The position numbers were made by a program, and so were the translations under genes. A stretch of 64,000 bases of DNA from Flavonifractor sp. An10 (GTDB lineage Bacteria; Bacillota; Clostridia; Oscillospirales; Oscillospiraceae): assembly GCF_002161215.1 (NCBI RefSeq), contig NZ_NFMB01000002.1:124001-188000 (forward strand), read 5' to 3'. Of this stretch, positions 51,349 to 59,921 are shown piece by piece (within the stretch, counting starts at the first letter, position 1; every line of letters starts with the position of its first letter). The notes beneath the pieces are model-generated. The model was given only the letters and a program-made list of their open reading frames with translations. It was not told the DNA's origin and did no database searches.

Positions 51349-52473
51349 TTAACCGCGGTCAACCAGTTCCCCGCGGAAAAATACGTCCTTGAGCTCCAGG
51401 TTCTGATCCAGAACCACCACGTTGGCCCGCTTGCCGGGCTCCAGGCTGCCCATGCGGCTGAAGATGCCGATGGCCCGGGCGGGATTCACCGCAGCCGCCC
51501 ACACGGCGTCCTCCAGGGGGATGCCGAAGGAGACGGCGGTGCGCATGCAGTTCATCAGGTTGGTGACCGAGCCGGCCAGGGTGCCGTCGGCCAGGGTGGC
51601 GTACTTGCCCTTCACCTTGACCGGCTGGCCGCCCAGGGTGTAGTCCCCGTCGGGCATGCCGGCGGCCCGCATGGTGTCGGAAACCAGGATGACCCGCTTG
51701 GGGCCGAACATCTTGAAGGTGGCCCGCACCACAGAGGGGTGGATGTGGACGCCGTCACAGATGAGCTCCACATTGCAGATGGGGGTGTCCAGGGCGGCCC
51801 CCACCACGCCGGGGGCGCGGTGGCTGAAGGGCGGCATGGCGTTGAACAGGTGGGTCACCTGCCGGGCGCCCAGGCGGAAGGCCTCCATGGCGGTGTCGTA
51901 GTCCGCCGTGGTGTGGGCGATGGACACGGTGACCTCGCCCTCCACCGCCTCGATGAACTCCATGGCGCCCGGCTCCTCCGGAGCGATGGAGACCAGCTTG
52001 ACCAGCCCCTTGGAGGCGGCCATCAGCCGGCGGAACATGTCCACGTCAGGGGCGTGGATCCAGTCGGCCTTCTGGGCGCCCTTCTTGGCGGTGGAGAGGA
52101 AGGGCCCCTCCAGGTTGATGCCGCACAGCTCGGCGCCGGGCTTGTTGGCGTCCCGATGGGCGGCGGCCACCTGACAGACCTTTGTCAGCTGCTCCTCCAG
52201 CAGGGTCATGCCGGCGGGGCAGATCTGGGTGACGCCCTGGGAGAGCTCATACCTGGCCATGATCTCCAGGCCCTCGGGATCCGCGTCGGAGAAATCCTTC
52301 CCCATGCAGCCGTGGAAGTGGAGATCCGTCAGGCCGGGGATCACATAGCAGCCGCTGGCGTCATAGGTCTTGCCGTCGGCGCTGGAGCTGGAGAGCAGGC
52401 GGCCGTCAAAGCACACGTCCCGCCGCACAAAGCCCTCGTGAAGGTCGAAAACCTGTCCTCCGGTTATCCGCAT
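51349..52473 (-). CDS. nagA: N-acetylglucosamine-6-phosphate deacetylase
   Basis: This 374-aa amidohydrolase converts GlcNAc-6-P to GlcN-6-P and acetate. Metal and active-site motifs are DLHFHG, INLEGPFLS, SIAHTTADY, THLFNAM and the catalytic Asp in LVSDTMRAAG. It overlaps nagB by 10 bp. The start at 52473 is where the family begins and is coupled to the end of nagB. Confidence 0.94.
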   Translation of the reverse strand: MRITGGQVFDLHEGFVRRDVCFDGRLLSSSSADGKTYDASGCYVIPGLTDLHFHGCMGKDFSDADPEGLEIMARYELSQGVTQICPAGMTLLEEQLTKVCQVAAAHRDANKPGAELCGINLEGPFLSTAKKGAQKADWIHAPDVDMFRRLMAASKGLVKLVSIAPEEPGAMEFIEAVEGEVTVSIAHTTADYDTAMEAFRLGARQVTHLFNAMPPFSHRAPGVVGAALDTPICNVELICDGVHIHPSVVRATFKMFGPKRVILVSDTMRAAGMPDGDYTLGGQPVKVKGKYATLADGTLAGSVTNLMNCMRTAVSFGIPLEDAVWAAAVNPARAIGIFSRMGSLEPGKRANVVVLDQNLELKDVFFRGELVDRG

Positions 52474-53216
52474 ACGGGTACACCTGCCTCTGCCAGTTTG
52501 TGGAGGGCGGCCTTGTCGCCCACCAGGGTCACGTCGGGGTGGAGCTGGAGCACGGAGGCGGGAACCTCCTTGGTCACCGGGCCGGCAAAGGCGCGGCACA
52601 CGATGTCGGCCTTCTCCTCGCCGCTGACCACCATCAGGATGCGCCGGGCGTTCATGATGTTCTTGATGCCCATGCTCAGGGCGTGGCGGGGCACCTCGTC
52701 CCGGCTCTCAAAGAAGCGCTGGTTGGCGTCGATGGTGCTGTCGGTGAGATCCACCACGTGGGTCTCCAGGCCGAAGTCGTCGCCGGGCTCGTTGAAGGCG
52801 ATGTGACCGTTGTGGCCCATGCCCAGCAGCTGGAGATCGATGCCGCCCAGGTCGCGGATGAGCCTGTTGTAGGCGGTGCACTCGGCCTGGGGATTCTTGG
52901 CCAGGCCGTCCAGCACGTGGGTGTTCTCCGGCTTGATGTCGATGTGGTCAAAGAGATTGACCTGCATGAAGTAGCGATAGCTCTGCTCGTGGTGGGGGGA
53001 CAGGCCCAGGTACTCGTCCAGGTTGACGGAGCGGGTCTCGGCAAAGCTGAGATCCCCCTCCTTGTACCAGTCCACCAGCTGTTTGTACAGGCCCACCGGG
53101 GTGCCGCCGGTGGCCAGGCCCAGCACGCAGTTGGGCTTGTAGATCACCTGGGCGGAGATGATGTTGGCCGCCCGGCGGCTCATGGCCTTGTAGTCCTCCG
53201 CTTGATAAATACGCAT
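52464..53216 (-). CDS. nagB: glucosamine-6-phosphate deaminase
   Basis: This 250-aa enzyme converts GlcN-6-P to fructose-6-P and ammonia. Motifs: LGLATGGTPVGLYKQL (phosphate loop), NLDEYLGL (catalytic Asp) and LLGMGHNGHIAFNEPG (active-site His). The length fits the shorter Gram-positive type that lacks the allosteric C-terminus of E. coli NagB. It lies 20 bp after nanA. Confidence 0.95.
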   Translation of the reverse strand: MRIYQAEDYKAMSRRAANIISAQVIYKPNCVLGLATGGTPVGLYKQLVDWYKEGDLSFAETRSVNLDEYLGLSPHHEQSYRYFMQVNLFDHIDIKPENTHVLDGLAKNPQAECTAYNRLIRDLGGIDLQLLGMGHNGHIAFNEPGDDFGLETHVVDLTDSTIDANQRFFESRDEVPRHALSMGIKNIMNARRILMVVSGEEKADIVCRAFAGPVTKEVPASVLQLHPDVTLVGDKAALHKLAEAGVPVCG

Positions 53217-53236
53217 ATTCAGCAAGCTCCTATTCG

Positions 53237-54142
53237 TTAGCAGTATTTGGCGATGGCGGCGGCGATCATGGCGTGTGCCTCGTCCACTACAGCGGTGTCG
53301 GTGTCGATGAGGGCGGGCATGGGCTTGCGGACGGAGCCGCAGGGCACGCCGTTCTTGGCCAGGATGGCCTTCTGCACGGCATACAGGTTGCCGTGGGCCT
53401 CGCACATCTTGTAGATGATGCGGTCGATGTCGTTCTGGATCTGGCGGGCGGGCTCCATCTCGCCCTTCTGGAAGTGCTCATACACCTTCAGGAAGAGCTC
53501 GGGCATGACGGCGTAGGTGCCGCCGATGCCGGCGCAGGCGCCCATGGCCAGGCCGGAGATGTACTGCTCGTCGGGGCCGTTGAACACCAGAACTCCGGCG
53601 TCCTTCCACATCTGGATGTCCTGCACGGGCATGGAGGAGTTCTTCACCGCCACCACACGGGGGTTCTTCTGCATCTCCTTCAGCAGGGAGGGGGTCAGGG
53701 CCACGCCGGCCAGCTGGGGGATGTTGTAGATGACGAAGTCGGTGTTGGGGGCCGCGGCGGAGATGTCGTTCCAGTACTGGGCGATGGCATACTCCGGCAG
53801 GTGGAAGTAGATGGGGGGGATGGCGGCGATGGCGTCCACACCCAGGCTCTCGGCGTGGGCGGCCAGCTCCCGGCTGTCAGCGGTGTTGTTGCAGGCCACA
53901 TGGGCGATGATGACCACCTTGCCCTTGGCCTCGGCCATGACGTTCTCCAGCACCACCTTGCGCTCCTCCACGCCCTGGTAGATGCACTCGCCGGAGGAGC
54001 CGCCCACGTACAGGCCGTTGACGCCCTTGCCGATCAGGTAGCGGGTCAGGCCCCGCACCCGCTCCGGGGAGATGTTCCCCTCGTCGTCATAACAGGCATA
54101 AAAGGCGGGAATGACACCGCGGTATTTGTTCAGATCGCTCAT
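53237..54142 (-). CDS. nanA: N-acetylneuraminate lyase
   Basis: This 301-aa member of the DHDPS/NAL TIM-barrel family splits Neu5Ac to ManNAc and pyruvate. Visible are the carboxylate-binding GGSSGE, the catalytic Tyr in VIYNIPQLAG and the Schiff-base Lys in VVAVKNSS. The neighbours (sugar ABC importer, nagB, nagA, epimerase) support the lyase over dihydrodipicolinate synthase. The start at 54142 follows GAAGGAAT. Confidence 0.9.
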   Translation of the reverse strand: MSDLNKYRGVIPAFYACYDDEGNISPERVRGLTRYLIGKGVNGLYVGGSSGECIYQGVEERKVVLENVMAEAKGKVVIIAHVACNNTADSRELAAHAESLGVDAIAAIPPIYFHLPEYAIAQYWNDISAAAPNTDFVIYNIPQLAGVALTPSLLKEMQKNPRVVAVKNSSMPVQDIQMWKDAGVLVFNGPDEQYISGLAMGACAGIGGTYAVMPELFLKVYEHFQKGEMEPARQIQNDIDRIIYKMCEAHGNLYAVQKAILAKNGVPCGSVRKPMPALIDTDTAVVDEAHAMIAAAIAKYC

Positions 54143-54201
54143 GATAATTCCTTCTCTCATTCTAAAGCTATTCCGATCTTTTTGCAAGTGGAAAATGTGG
54201 C

Positions 54202-55047
54202 TCAGCCCTTCACGGCGCCCATGGCAATGCCCTGGGTGAAGTACTTCTGGAAGGCGATAAACACCACGATGATGGGGATGGAGGCCAGGGCCGCGCCGGC
54301 CATGATCAGGCCGAAGTCGGAGGACATCTCACCCTGCAGGTTGGCAATGGCCAGGGGCAGCGTCCAGTTCTTCTCGCTGGTGAGCATGACCAGCTGGAGG
54401 AAGTAGTCGTTCCAGGTGTTGACGAAGGTGAAGATGGCCAGGGCGCCGATGCCCGGCTTGATCATGGGGAACACCACGCTGAAGAAGGTGCGCAGCTCGC
54501 CGGCGCCGTCCACACGGGCGGCCTCCAGAATCTCGGTGGGCACCGTCTCGGAGAACTGCTTCATCAGGAACACGCCGAAGGGCCAGCCCACGGTGGGCAG
54601 GATCACGGCCCAGATATTGTCGTTGAGGCCGATGGCGGTCATCTCCTGCAGCAGGGGGATGACGATGACCTGCTTGGGCAGGGCCATGGCGCAGATGATG
54701 ATGGTGAACAGAATGCCGCGGCCGTAGAACCGCTTCTTGCCCAGGGCGTAGCCGGCCAGGGAGGCGGTGATGCAGGTCAGGATCATGGCCATGGCGGAGA
54801 TAAACACGATGTTGAACAGCCACAGGAAGGCGGGGTGCTCAAACAGCCGCGCATAGTTGTCGACGGTCGGGTTCTGGGGGAACCAGATGGGCTCACGGGC
54901 GTTGATCTCGATGGCGTCCTTGAAGGAGCCGGTGACAATCCAGTACAGCGGGAACAGGAAGAACAGGGTGATGAGAACCAGGATCACCACGGCGAATACC
55001 TTGTACCCGGTGGAGGTACCGCTCAGATCGGTCTTTTTGTTTGTCAT
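54202..55047 (-). CDS. carbohydrate ABC transporter permease (MalG type)
   Basis: This 281-aa protein has six membrane helices and the cytoplasmic EAA loop EAARVDGAGELRTFFSVVFP that contacts the ATPase. It forms a heterodimer with the permease encoded just upstream. Given its place before nanA the likely substrate is sialic acid (SAT2-like ABC importers of Firmicutes). Confidence 0.9.
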   Translation of the reverse strand: MTNKKTDLSGTSTGYKVFAVVILVLITLFFLFPLYWIVTGSFKDAIEINAREPIWFPQNPTVDNYARLFEHPAFLWLFNIVFISAMAMILTCITASLAGYALGKKRFYGRGILFTIIICAMALPKQVIVIPLLQEMTAIGLNDNIWAVILPTVGWPFGVFLMKQFSETVPTEILEAARVDGAGELRTFFSVVFPMIKPGIGALAIFTFVNTWNDYFLQLVMLTSEKNWTLPLAIANLQGEMSSDFGLIMAGAALASIPIIVVFIAFQKYFTQGIAMGAVKG

Positions 55048-55062
55048 GTTCTCTCTCCCCCC

Positions 55063-55998
55063 TTAGTCCGTCTTCGCCACTTTGAACTGGATGGCGGAGA
55101 AGATGGCGATGATGATGGCCAGAACCACGCCGATGGCGTTGGCGTAGCCCAGGTCGTTGAGGCGGTAGGCGGTGTCGTACACCTGATACATGATGGTCAT
55201 GGTGGAGTCCAGCGGCCCGCCCTTGGTCAGCAGCTGGATCAGCGCGAAGCACTGGAAGGAGTTGATGGTGGTGATGACCAGCACGTAGAGGGTGGTGGGC
55301 ATGACCTGGGGCCACTTGATCTTCCAGAACACCTGGAGCTTGGTGGCGCCGTCCACCTGGGCGGCCTCGATGAGGGACTGATCCACGTTGCCCAGGGCCG
55401 CCACGTAGAGCACGATGGGCTGGCCGATGGAGGTGGTAAAGAGGATGAGGATGATGAACCAGAGGGCGGTGCGCTGGTTGCCCAGCCAGTCAAAGCCCAC
55501 GTTGTTGGTTACCTGATTGAGGATGCCGTTGTAGGGGTTGAGGATCCACTTCCACACCACGGTGATGGCCACCGAGCCGGTGACCACCGGCAGGTAGAAC
55601 ACACAGCGGAAGAAGGAACGGGGGATGGCGTGCATCTTGTAGATGGCGGAGCTCACCCACAGGGAGAAGGCGGTGACGGTGGGCACCGCCACCACCACGA
55701 TGATCAGGGTGTTGATAAAGCCCCTGTGGAACACGGGATCCTGGAACAGCTTGATGTAGTTGCTCAGCCCGGCGAAGCCCTTGATGCCGCCCAGTCCATA
55801 CTCCGTGAAGCTGTAGAACACGCAGATGAACATGGGGATCACCACAAACCCGATGAAGAAAATCAGGCTGGGCAGCAGGAACAGGTAGGCGGAGATGGTC
55901 TCTCTGCGCACCAGGGCCTTGCTCATGCCGGAGAACTGGGACTGCTTCTGCTTTTTAGGCTTCCGCTCGGCGGTCGCCGCTGCGGTGTTTTGCGCCAT
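55063..55998 (-). CDS. carbohydrate ABC transporter permease (MalF type)
   Basis: This 311-aa protein has a basic N-terminus (ERKPKKQKQ), six membrane helices, and the EAA loop EAAQVDGATKLQVFWKIKWP. It is the partner of the MalG-type permease, 15 bp apart. Confidence 0.9.
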   Translation of the reverse strand: MAQNTAAATAERKPKKQKQSQFSGMSKALVRRETISAYLFLLPSLIFFIGFVVIPMFICVFYSFTEYGLGGIKGFAGLSNYIKLFQDPVFHRGFINTLIIVVVAVPTVTAFSLWVSSAIYKMHAIPRSFFRCVFYLPVVTGSVAITVVWKWILNPYNGILNQVTNNVGFDWLGNQRTALWFIILILFTTSIGQPIVLYVAALGNVDQSLIEAAQVDGATKLQVFWKIKWPQVMPTTLYVLVITTINSFQCFALIQLLTKGGPLDSTMTIMYQVYDTAYRLNDLGYANAIGVVLAIIIAIFSAIQFKVAKTD

Positions 55999-56126
55999 GA
56001 ATCTCCCTCTCTTTCAAGTGGTTTTCTGCCTTTCCCGCACCGGGAAAAGAGGCTGTGCCCGCCCCCTCTCAGCAGGGAGCGGGCACAGGAGTGCACAATT
56101 TAGATCAGATGCTCCGGTAAGTAAGC

Positions 56127-57485
56127 TCAGCCGATGTTGGCGTTGGCCTGCTCCACGAAGCTGTCGGCCGAGGTCTGAGGATCAGCACCGGTGGTGAGAA
56201 CCGCAGACAGCATTTTCCACCAGTTGCCGCGCTGCTCAGTCCAGCCGCCGGTCAGGTTGTAGTAGCGGCCCAGGTAGTCGCTCATCAGAGCGAAGGGAGC
56301 GCGCAGCTCGGCGTCGGCGTCGCCCTCATAGACGTCGCCCCAGTCGGAGTGGACGGGGAAGAAGCCGGTGGTCTTCACAGCCTCGGTGCCGGCAGCCTGG
56401 TCGTCGCACACGAACTGGATGAACTTCTTGGCGGCGTCGATCTTGGCCTGGTCGCCGTTGTCAAACACGCCGAAGCCGTAGGGGCCGGCCATCTCCAGCT
56501 CGGGGGTGCCGTCGTCGGAGGGGAAGGCCATGGCGAAGGGGGTGAACTGGGTCTGCTCGGCGTACTGGGTGTAGTTGGAGTAGTTCCAGCAGAAGGTCAC
56601 GGCGCAGGTCTGGTTGGCGAAGGACTGCAGCTCGTCGGCGGCGGCGTAGCTGGCGTTGGCGGACAGGGAGCCGTCGTTCACCATGGTCTGCAGCAGGGTC
56701 AGGGCCTTCACGTTGTTCTCGCTGTTGACGTTGTAGGAGGTGCCGTCCTCGTTGACATAGTAGTCGGAGTACAGGTTGTTGACGAGGGCGCGGGTGCCCT
56801 GGTCGCCGCCCTGGGCGCCGCAGTAGACGATGCCGGGGGTAGCCACGTTGACGGTGCCGGCAGCGGCCGCGTCACGGATGGCGGCCATGGCGGCCACAAA
56901 GTCGTCGGTAGTCCAGGTGCGGGTCTCCTCGTCGATGTACTGCAGGGCGCCGGCGGCCTCAAAGACCTCGTAGTTGATGGCCATGCAGTGGGCGGCCACG
57001 CTCAGGGGGTACATGTAGTAGGTGCCGTCCAGCTGGGACACGCTGGAGATGCCCTCGGCGATGTCGGAGCCGCCGGCAGTCCACAGGTCGGACAGATCCA
57101 CCATCAGGCCGTTGCGGGCGTAGTTGCCCACGATGCGCTCGGGGCCCTCAAAGATGATGTCGGGGGCGCTGTTGGAGCTGATGGCGGTGGTCAGCTTCTG
57201 GTCGCCGTCCTGATAGTTGATGGGGGTCACGGTGACAGCGATGTCGGGGTTGGCCTCGTTGAAGGCGGCCACGATGGGCTCCCAGGCAGCGGCATCGGTA
57301 AAGCCGCCGATGTTGAAAGACCACAGGTTCAGCTCCACGGCGCCGCCGCTGGAGGTCTCGCTGGCAGGAGCGTTGGAGCTGCCGGCGGGGGTGTCGCTGC
57401 CGCCCTGGGTTCCGCCGCCACAGGCGGCCAGACCGAGGGTCATGCCGGCGGCGAGCAGGAGAGCAAGAGGTTTCTTCATGTTCAT
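56127..57485 (-). CDS. sugar-binding lipoprotein of the ABC importer
   Basis: This 452-aa family 1 extracellular solute-binding protein begins MNMKKPLALLLAAGMTLG and has a lipobox LAACGG, so it is anchored to the membrane by a lipid-modified Cys. A Gly/Ser/Thr-rich linker (about 24-50) leads to the binding domain (LNLWSFNIGGFTDAAAWEPI). It is first in the operon and has its own promoter (57547-57575). The start at 57485 follows GAGGAGG. Confidence 0.92.
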   Translation of the reverse strand: MNMKKPLALLLAAGMTLGLAACGGGTQGGSDTPAGSSNAPASETSSGGAVELNLWSFNIGGFTDAAAWEPIVAAFNEANPDIAVTVTPINYQDGDQKLTTAISSNSAPDIIFEGPERIVGNYARNGLMVDLSDLWTAGGSDIAEGISSVSQLDGTYYMYPLSVAAHCMAINYEVFEAAGALQYIDEETRTWTTDDFVAAMAAIRDAAAAGTVNVATPGIVYCGAQGGDQGTRALVNNLYSDYYVNEDGTSYNVNSENNVKALTLLQTMVNDGSLSANASYAAADELQSFANQTCAVTFCWNYSNYTQYAEQTQFTPFAMAFPSDDGTPELEMAGPYGFGVFDNGDQAKIDAAKKFIQFVCDDQAAGTEAVKTTGFFPVHSDWGDVYEGDADAELRAPFALMSDYLGRYYNLTGGWTEQRGNWWKMLSAVLTTGADPQTSADSFVEQANANIG

Positions 57486-57546
57486 TGTTACATCCTCCTC
57501 ATTTTTGATAAATTTTGCGAGGACTGGGGTTGCCCCCGTTGTGTAG

Positions 57547-57601
57547 ATTGTATAGTTTCGGGCCGGGTTTGTCAATACGATTTTCAAAAAAATTTTCAAA
57601 A
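57547..57601 (-). promoter_or_regulatory. promoter and regulator boxes of the sialic acid transport operon
   Basis: On the minus strand TTGACA (57575-57570) and TACAAT (57552-57547) are 17 bp apart. Two direct repeats TTTTGAAAAT start 12 bp apart just upstream of -35 (57580-57601). The same box is found in the divergent rpiR/kinase control region at 59819-59838, so it is the probable RpiR-family site. Confidence 0.75.
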
Positions 57602-57645
57602 CATTTTTTGTTCTGCAATTTTCTTTCAAAATCGCCCTGCTGCGG

Positions 57646-58500
57646 TCAGATGTGCTTGTCGGAGAGCACCTCGGCCACGATCTCCCGGGTGGCGGCGCAC
57701 CTGGCCGCGTCCCGGCGGCAGACCTCGTGGAAGAGCACGTCCGTCAGATAGAGCTGGGCCACCCGGGCCGCCACGGAGCCCACCTGGAGCGGCCCCTCCC
57801 GGGAGCCGCACTGGAGCACCACGTCGGCATAGGCCGCCCCCGGCGACTTGGGGAAGCGGGTGATCAGGATGGCCATGGCCTTCCGCTCCCGGACGATTTT
57901 CAGATTTTTCAGCAGCTCCTCGGTGGAGCCGGAGTAGGAGTAGTAGAGCACCGCGTCCCGGGGCGTCAGGTGGGAGGCGGCGATGGCCTGCATGTGGGAA
58001 TCCACCACCGCCGTGAAGTTGGGCATGCTGGTGCTGAACAGATGGGCGCACTCCTGGGCCAGGAGCATGGAGCCGCCCTGGCCCATGCACAGCACCTTCT
58101 CCGCCGAGAAGAGGATGTCCGCCGCCCGGCGGATGGCCTCGGGGCGGATGAGCTCCAGGGTCTGGGCCATGGCATCCCGGTCGGCGGCATAGACCTTGCG
58201 GCTCATCTCCTCGATGCTGTCCTCCGGCAGCACCTCGCCCTGGGTGGGGAGGGTGTCCGGCCGGCCGGCCGTGGAGTTGGCCACCGCCAGCTTGAAGGCG
58301 TTATACCCCTTGTAGTCCAGCCTCCGGCAGAACCGGGAGATGGTGGCCTCCGCCACGCCGGACTCCTCCGCCAGCTCGGAGATGGACATGAACTGGGTCT
58401 TCTGCTGGTGGATGACCACGTAGTCAGCCACCTTTTTCTCCGCGCTGGTCAGCTGGTAGTACTCGCTGTTGATCTTCTCAAATACATTGCCGAAGGGCAT
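57646..58500 (-). CDS. RpiR-family regulator of sialic acid/amino sugar genes
   Basis: This 284-aa protein has an N-terminal HTH_6 (about 15-75: TSAEKKVADYVV...ISELAEESGVAEATISRFCR) and a C-terminal SIS sugar-phosphate-binding domain (about 120-250: VLCMGQGGSMLLAQECAHLF). Such proteins sense phosphosugars such as ManNAc-6-P or GlcNAc-6-P. It is 12 bp after the epimerase gene. The probable operators are the TTTTGAAAAT boxes. Confidence 0.9.
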   Translation of the reverse strand: MPFGNVFEKINSEYYQLTSAEKKVADYVVIHQQKTQFMSISELAEESGVAEATISRFCRRLDYKGYNAFKLAVANSTAGRPDTLPTQGEVLPEDSIEEMSRKVYAADRDAMAQTLELIRPEAIRRAADILFSAEKVLCMGQGGSMLLAQECAHLFSTSMPNFTAVVDSHMQAIAASHLTPRDAVLYYSYSGSTEELLKNLKIVRERKAMAILITRFPKSPGAAYADVVLQCGSREGPLQVGSVAARVAQLYLTDVLFHEVCRRDAARCAATREIVAEVLSDKHI

Positions 58501-58512
58501 AAGCGCCCCCCT

Positions 58513-59724
58513 TTACTGCCTGGCCAGGAGCTGATCCAGCATCTGATCGCACATGATCAGCATCCGCGGCAGGTGGAAGGGGCCCTTGAAGGTGCTGCCC
58601 TTGCAGGCAGGCATGGTGGGCTTGCCGTCCCGGCGGAGGTAGCCGTACCAGTCGCCGAACTCGGGGTCGGAGAAGTGCTCCTTGCAGTAGTCCAGGGTGC
58701 GCTCGAACCAGGTCAGGTACTGCTCGTCGCCGGTGTCCCGGAAGATCATCAGGGAGGCGATGAGGATCTCGTCGTGGGGCCACCACAGCTTCATGTCGTG
58801 CTCATAGGCCTCGGGGGGACGGCCCAGGCAGTCGATGAAGTAGAGCAGTCCGCCGTACTCGTAGTCCCAGCCGGCGTTGATGGCCTGGTCGAAGATCTTC
58901 ACGGCGGTCTCGTGCTGCTTCTTGTCCCCCTTGCGGTTGGCGTCCTCCATCAGGAACCAGGAGCACTCGATGTCGTGGCCGGGGTTGACCACCCGGCCCT
59001 CGGTGACGTCCAGGCGGGGGGTGCCGTCCATGGCCACGCTCTCCAGGGTGCAGCCCAGCTCGGGCTTGTAGTGGTACTGGAAGATCTCATTCACGCACTC
59101 CGCGGCCCGCTCATTGTACAGGGCCTCCTGCTCGGGATCCACCCGGCGCAGCACGGAGGTGATGTTCAGGTAGATCATGGGGTTGGCCAGGGCGCGGCCG
59201 GAGCGGGTCTCGGGGATGGTCTTGGGGCCCAGGCCGGTGGGGTCGGTGATGAGCCCCTGGTTCAGGTTCCAGATCAGGTCATAGGCGGCCCGGGCGCGCG
59301 CCAGGCACTCCTTGTCGCCGGTGACGCCGTAGTACTCCGCGTTGGCGATGGCATAGAAGCCCTCGGAGAAGCAGTAGCGGCGCTGGCGCAGGGGCTTGCC
59401 GTCGCCGGTGACGGTGAAGTACATGCGGTTGCCCGCCTTCCGGTTGATGCAGTACTTCTCCATGAAGTCCAGGCAGCTCTTGCTGGCCTCCAGCCACTCG
59501 TCCTTCACGCCGTACACGTGGCACAGATAGGCGAACATCCAGGCGCAGCGGCCCTGCATCCAGACGCTCTTGTCGGTGGAGAACACCTTGCCCTCCCGAT
59601 CCAGACAGGTATAAACGCCGCCGTGCACCGGATCCATGCCGTTTTCCAGCCAGAACCGGATGCTCCGCTCCAGCTCCTCCTTAATCCATTTCTGATGGCA
59701 TTGCAGCCGAATAGACAGATCCAT
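58513..59724 (-). CDS. N-acylglucosamine 2-epimerase (AGE family)
   Basis: This 403-aa (alpha/alpha)6-barrel enzyme interconverts ManNAc and GlcNAc without phosphorylation. Family signs are GMDPVHGGVYTCLDREGKV near the N-terminus, KSVWMQGRCAWMFAYL and CSWFLMEDANRK with the essential His in NPGHDIECSW, plus LWWPHDE. It suggests that ManNAc is epimerised before phosphorylation, as in Bacteroides-type sialic acid use, rather than through NanK/NanE. The start at 59724 follows AAAGGTGG. Confidence 0.88.
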   Translation of the reverse strand: MDLSIRLQCHQKWIKEELERSIRFWLENGMDPVHGGVYTCLDREGKVFSTDKSVWMQGRCAWMFAYLCHVYGVKDEWLEASKSCLDFMEKYCINRKAGNRMYFTVTGDGKPLRQRRYCFSEGFYAIANAEYYGVTGDKECLARARAAYDLIWNLNQGLITDPTGLGPKTIPETRSGRALANPMIYLNITSVLRRVDPEQEALYNERAAECVNEIFQYHYKPELGCTLESVAMDGTPRLDVTEGRVVNPGHDIECSWFLMEDANRKGDKKQHETAVKIFDQAINAGWDYEYGGLLYFIDCLGRPPEAYEHDMKLWWPHDEILIASLMIFRDTGDEQYLTWFERTLDYCKEHFSDPEFGDWYGYLRRDGKPTMPACKGSTFKGPFHLPRMLIMCDQMLDQLLARQ

Positions 59725-59773
59725 CCTTGATCCCACCTTTTCAGATTCGGGGGAAACCTCCCCTGTTGCCACC

Positions 59774-59848
59774 ATCATACCTGTCCCCGCCGCCTCCGTC
59801 AAGAGAGTTTGGAAAATTATTTTCAAAAACCTGAAAATATGCTTGACA
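59774..59848. promoter_or_regulatory. divergent control region between epimerase and kinase genes
   Basis: Leftward promoter: TTGACG (59802-59797) and TATGAT (59779-59774), spacer 17 bp. Rightward -35 TTGACA is at 59843-59848, with only a weak -10 around 59863-59873. Boxes ATTTTCAAAA (59819-59828) and CTGAAAAT (59831-59838) sit between, matching those ahead of the transport operon. Confidence 0.7.
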
Positions 59849-59921
59849 GATCCAAAAAAACTGATAGCCTATAGGGGAAGGAACTCTGTGTGTTTCCGAC
59901 AAAAAAGGAGGATGTATCCGA

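Noticed and set aside
49925-51352. Long rightward frame opposite the ABC ATPase
   Set aside because: Shadow frame with low-complexity His/Gly/Leu/Val content; the ATPase on the other strand has all its motifs.
57652-59730. 692-codon rightward frame opposite rpiR and the epimerase gene
   Set aside because: It spans two well-supported leftward genes and their junction, has no motifs, and is a product of third-position GC bias.
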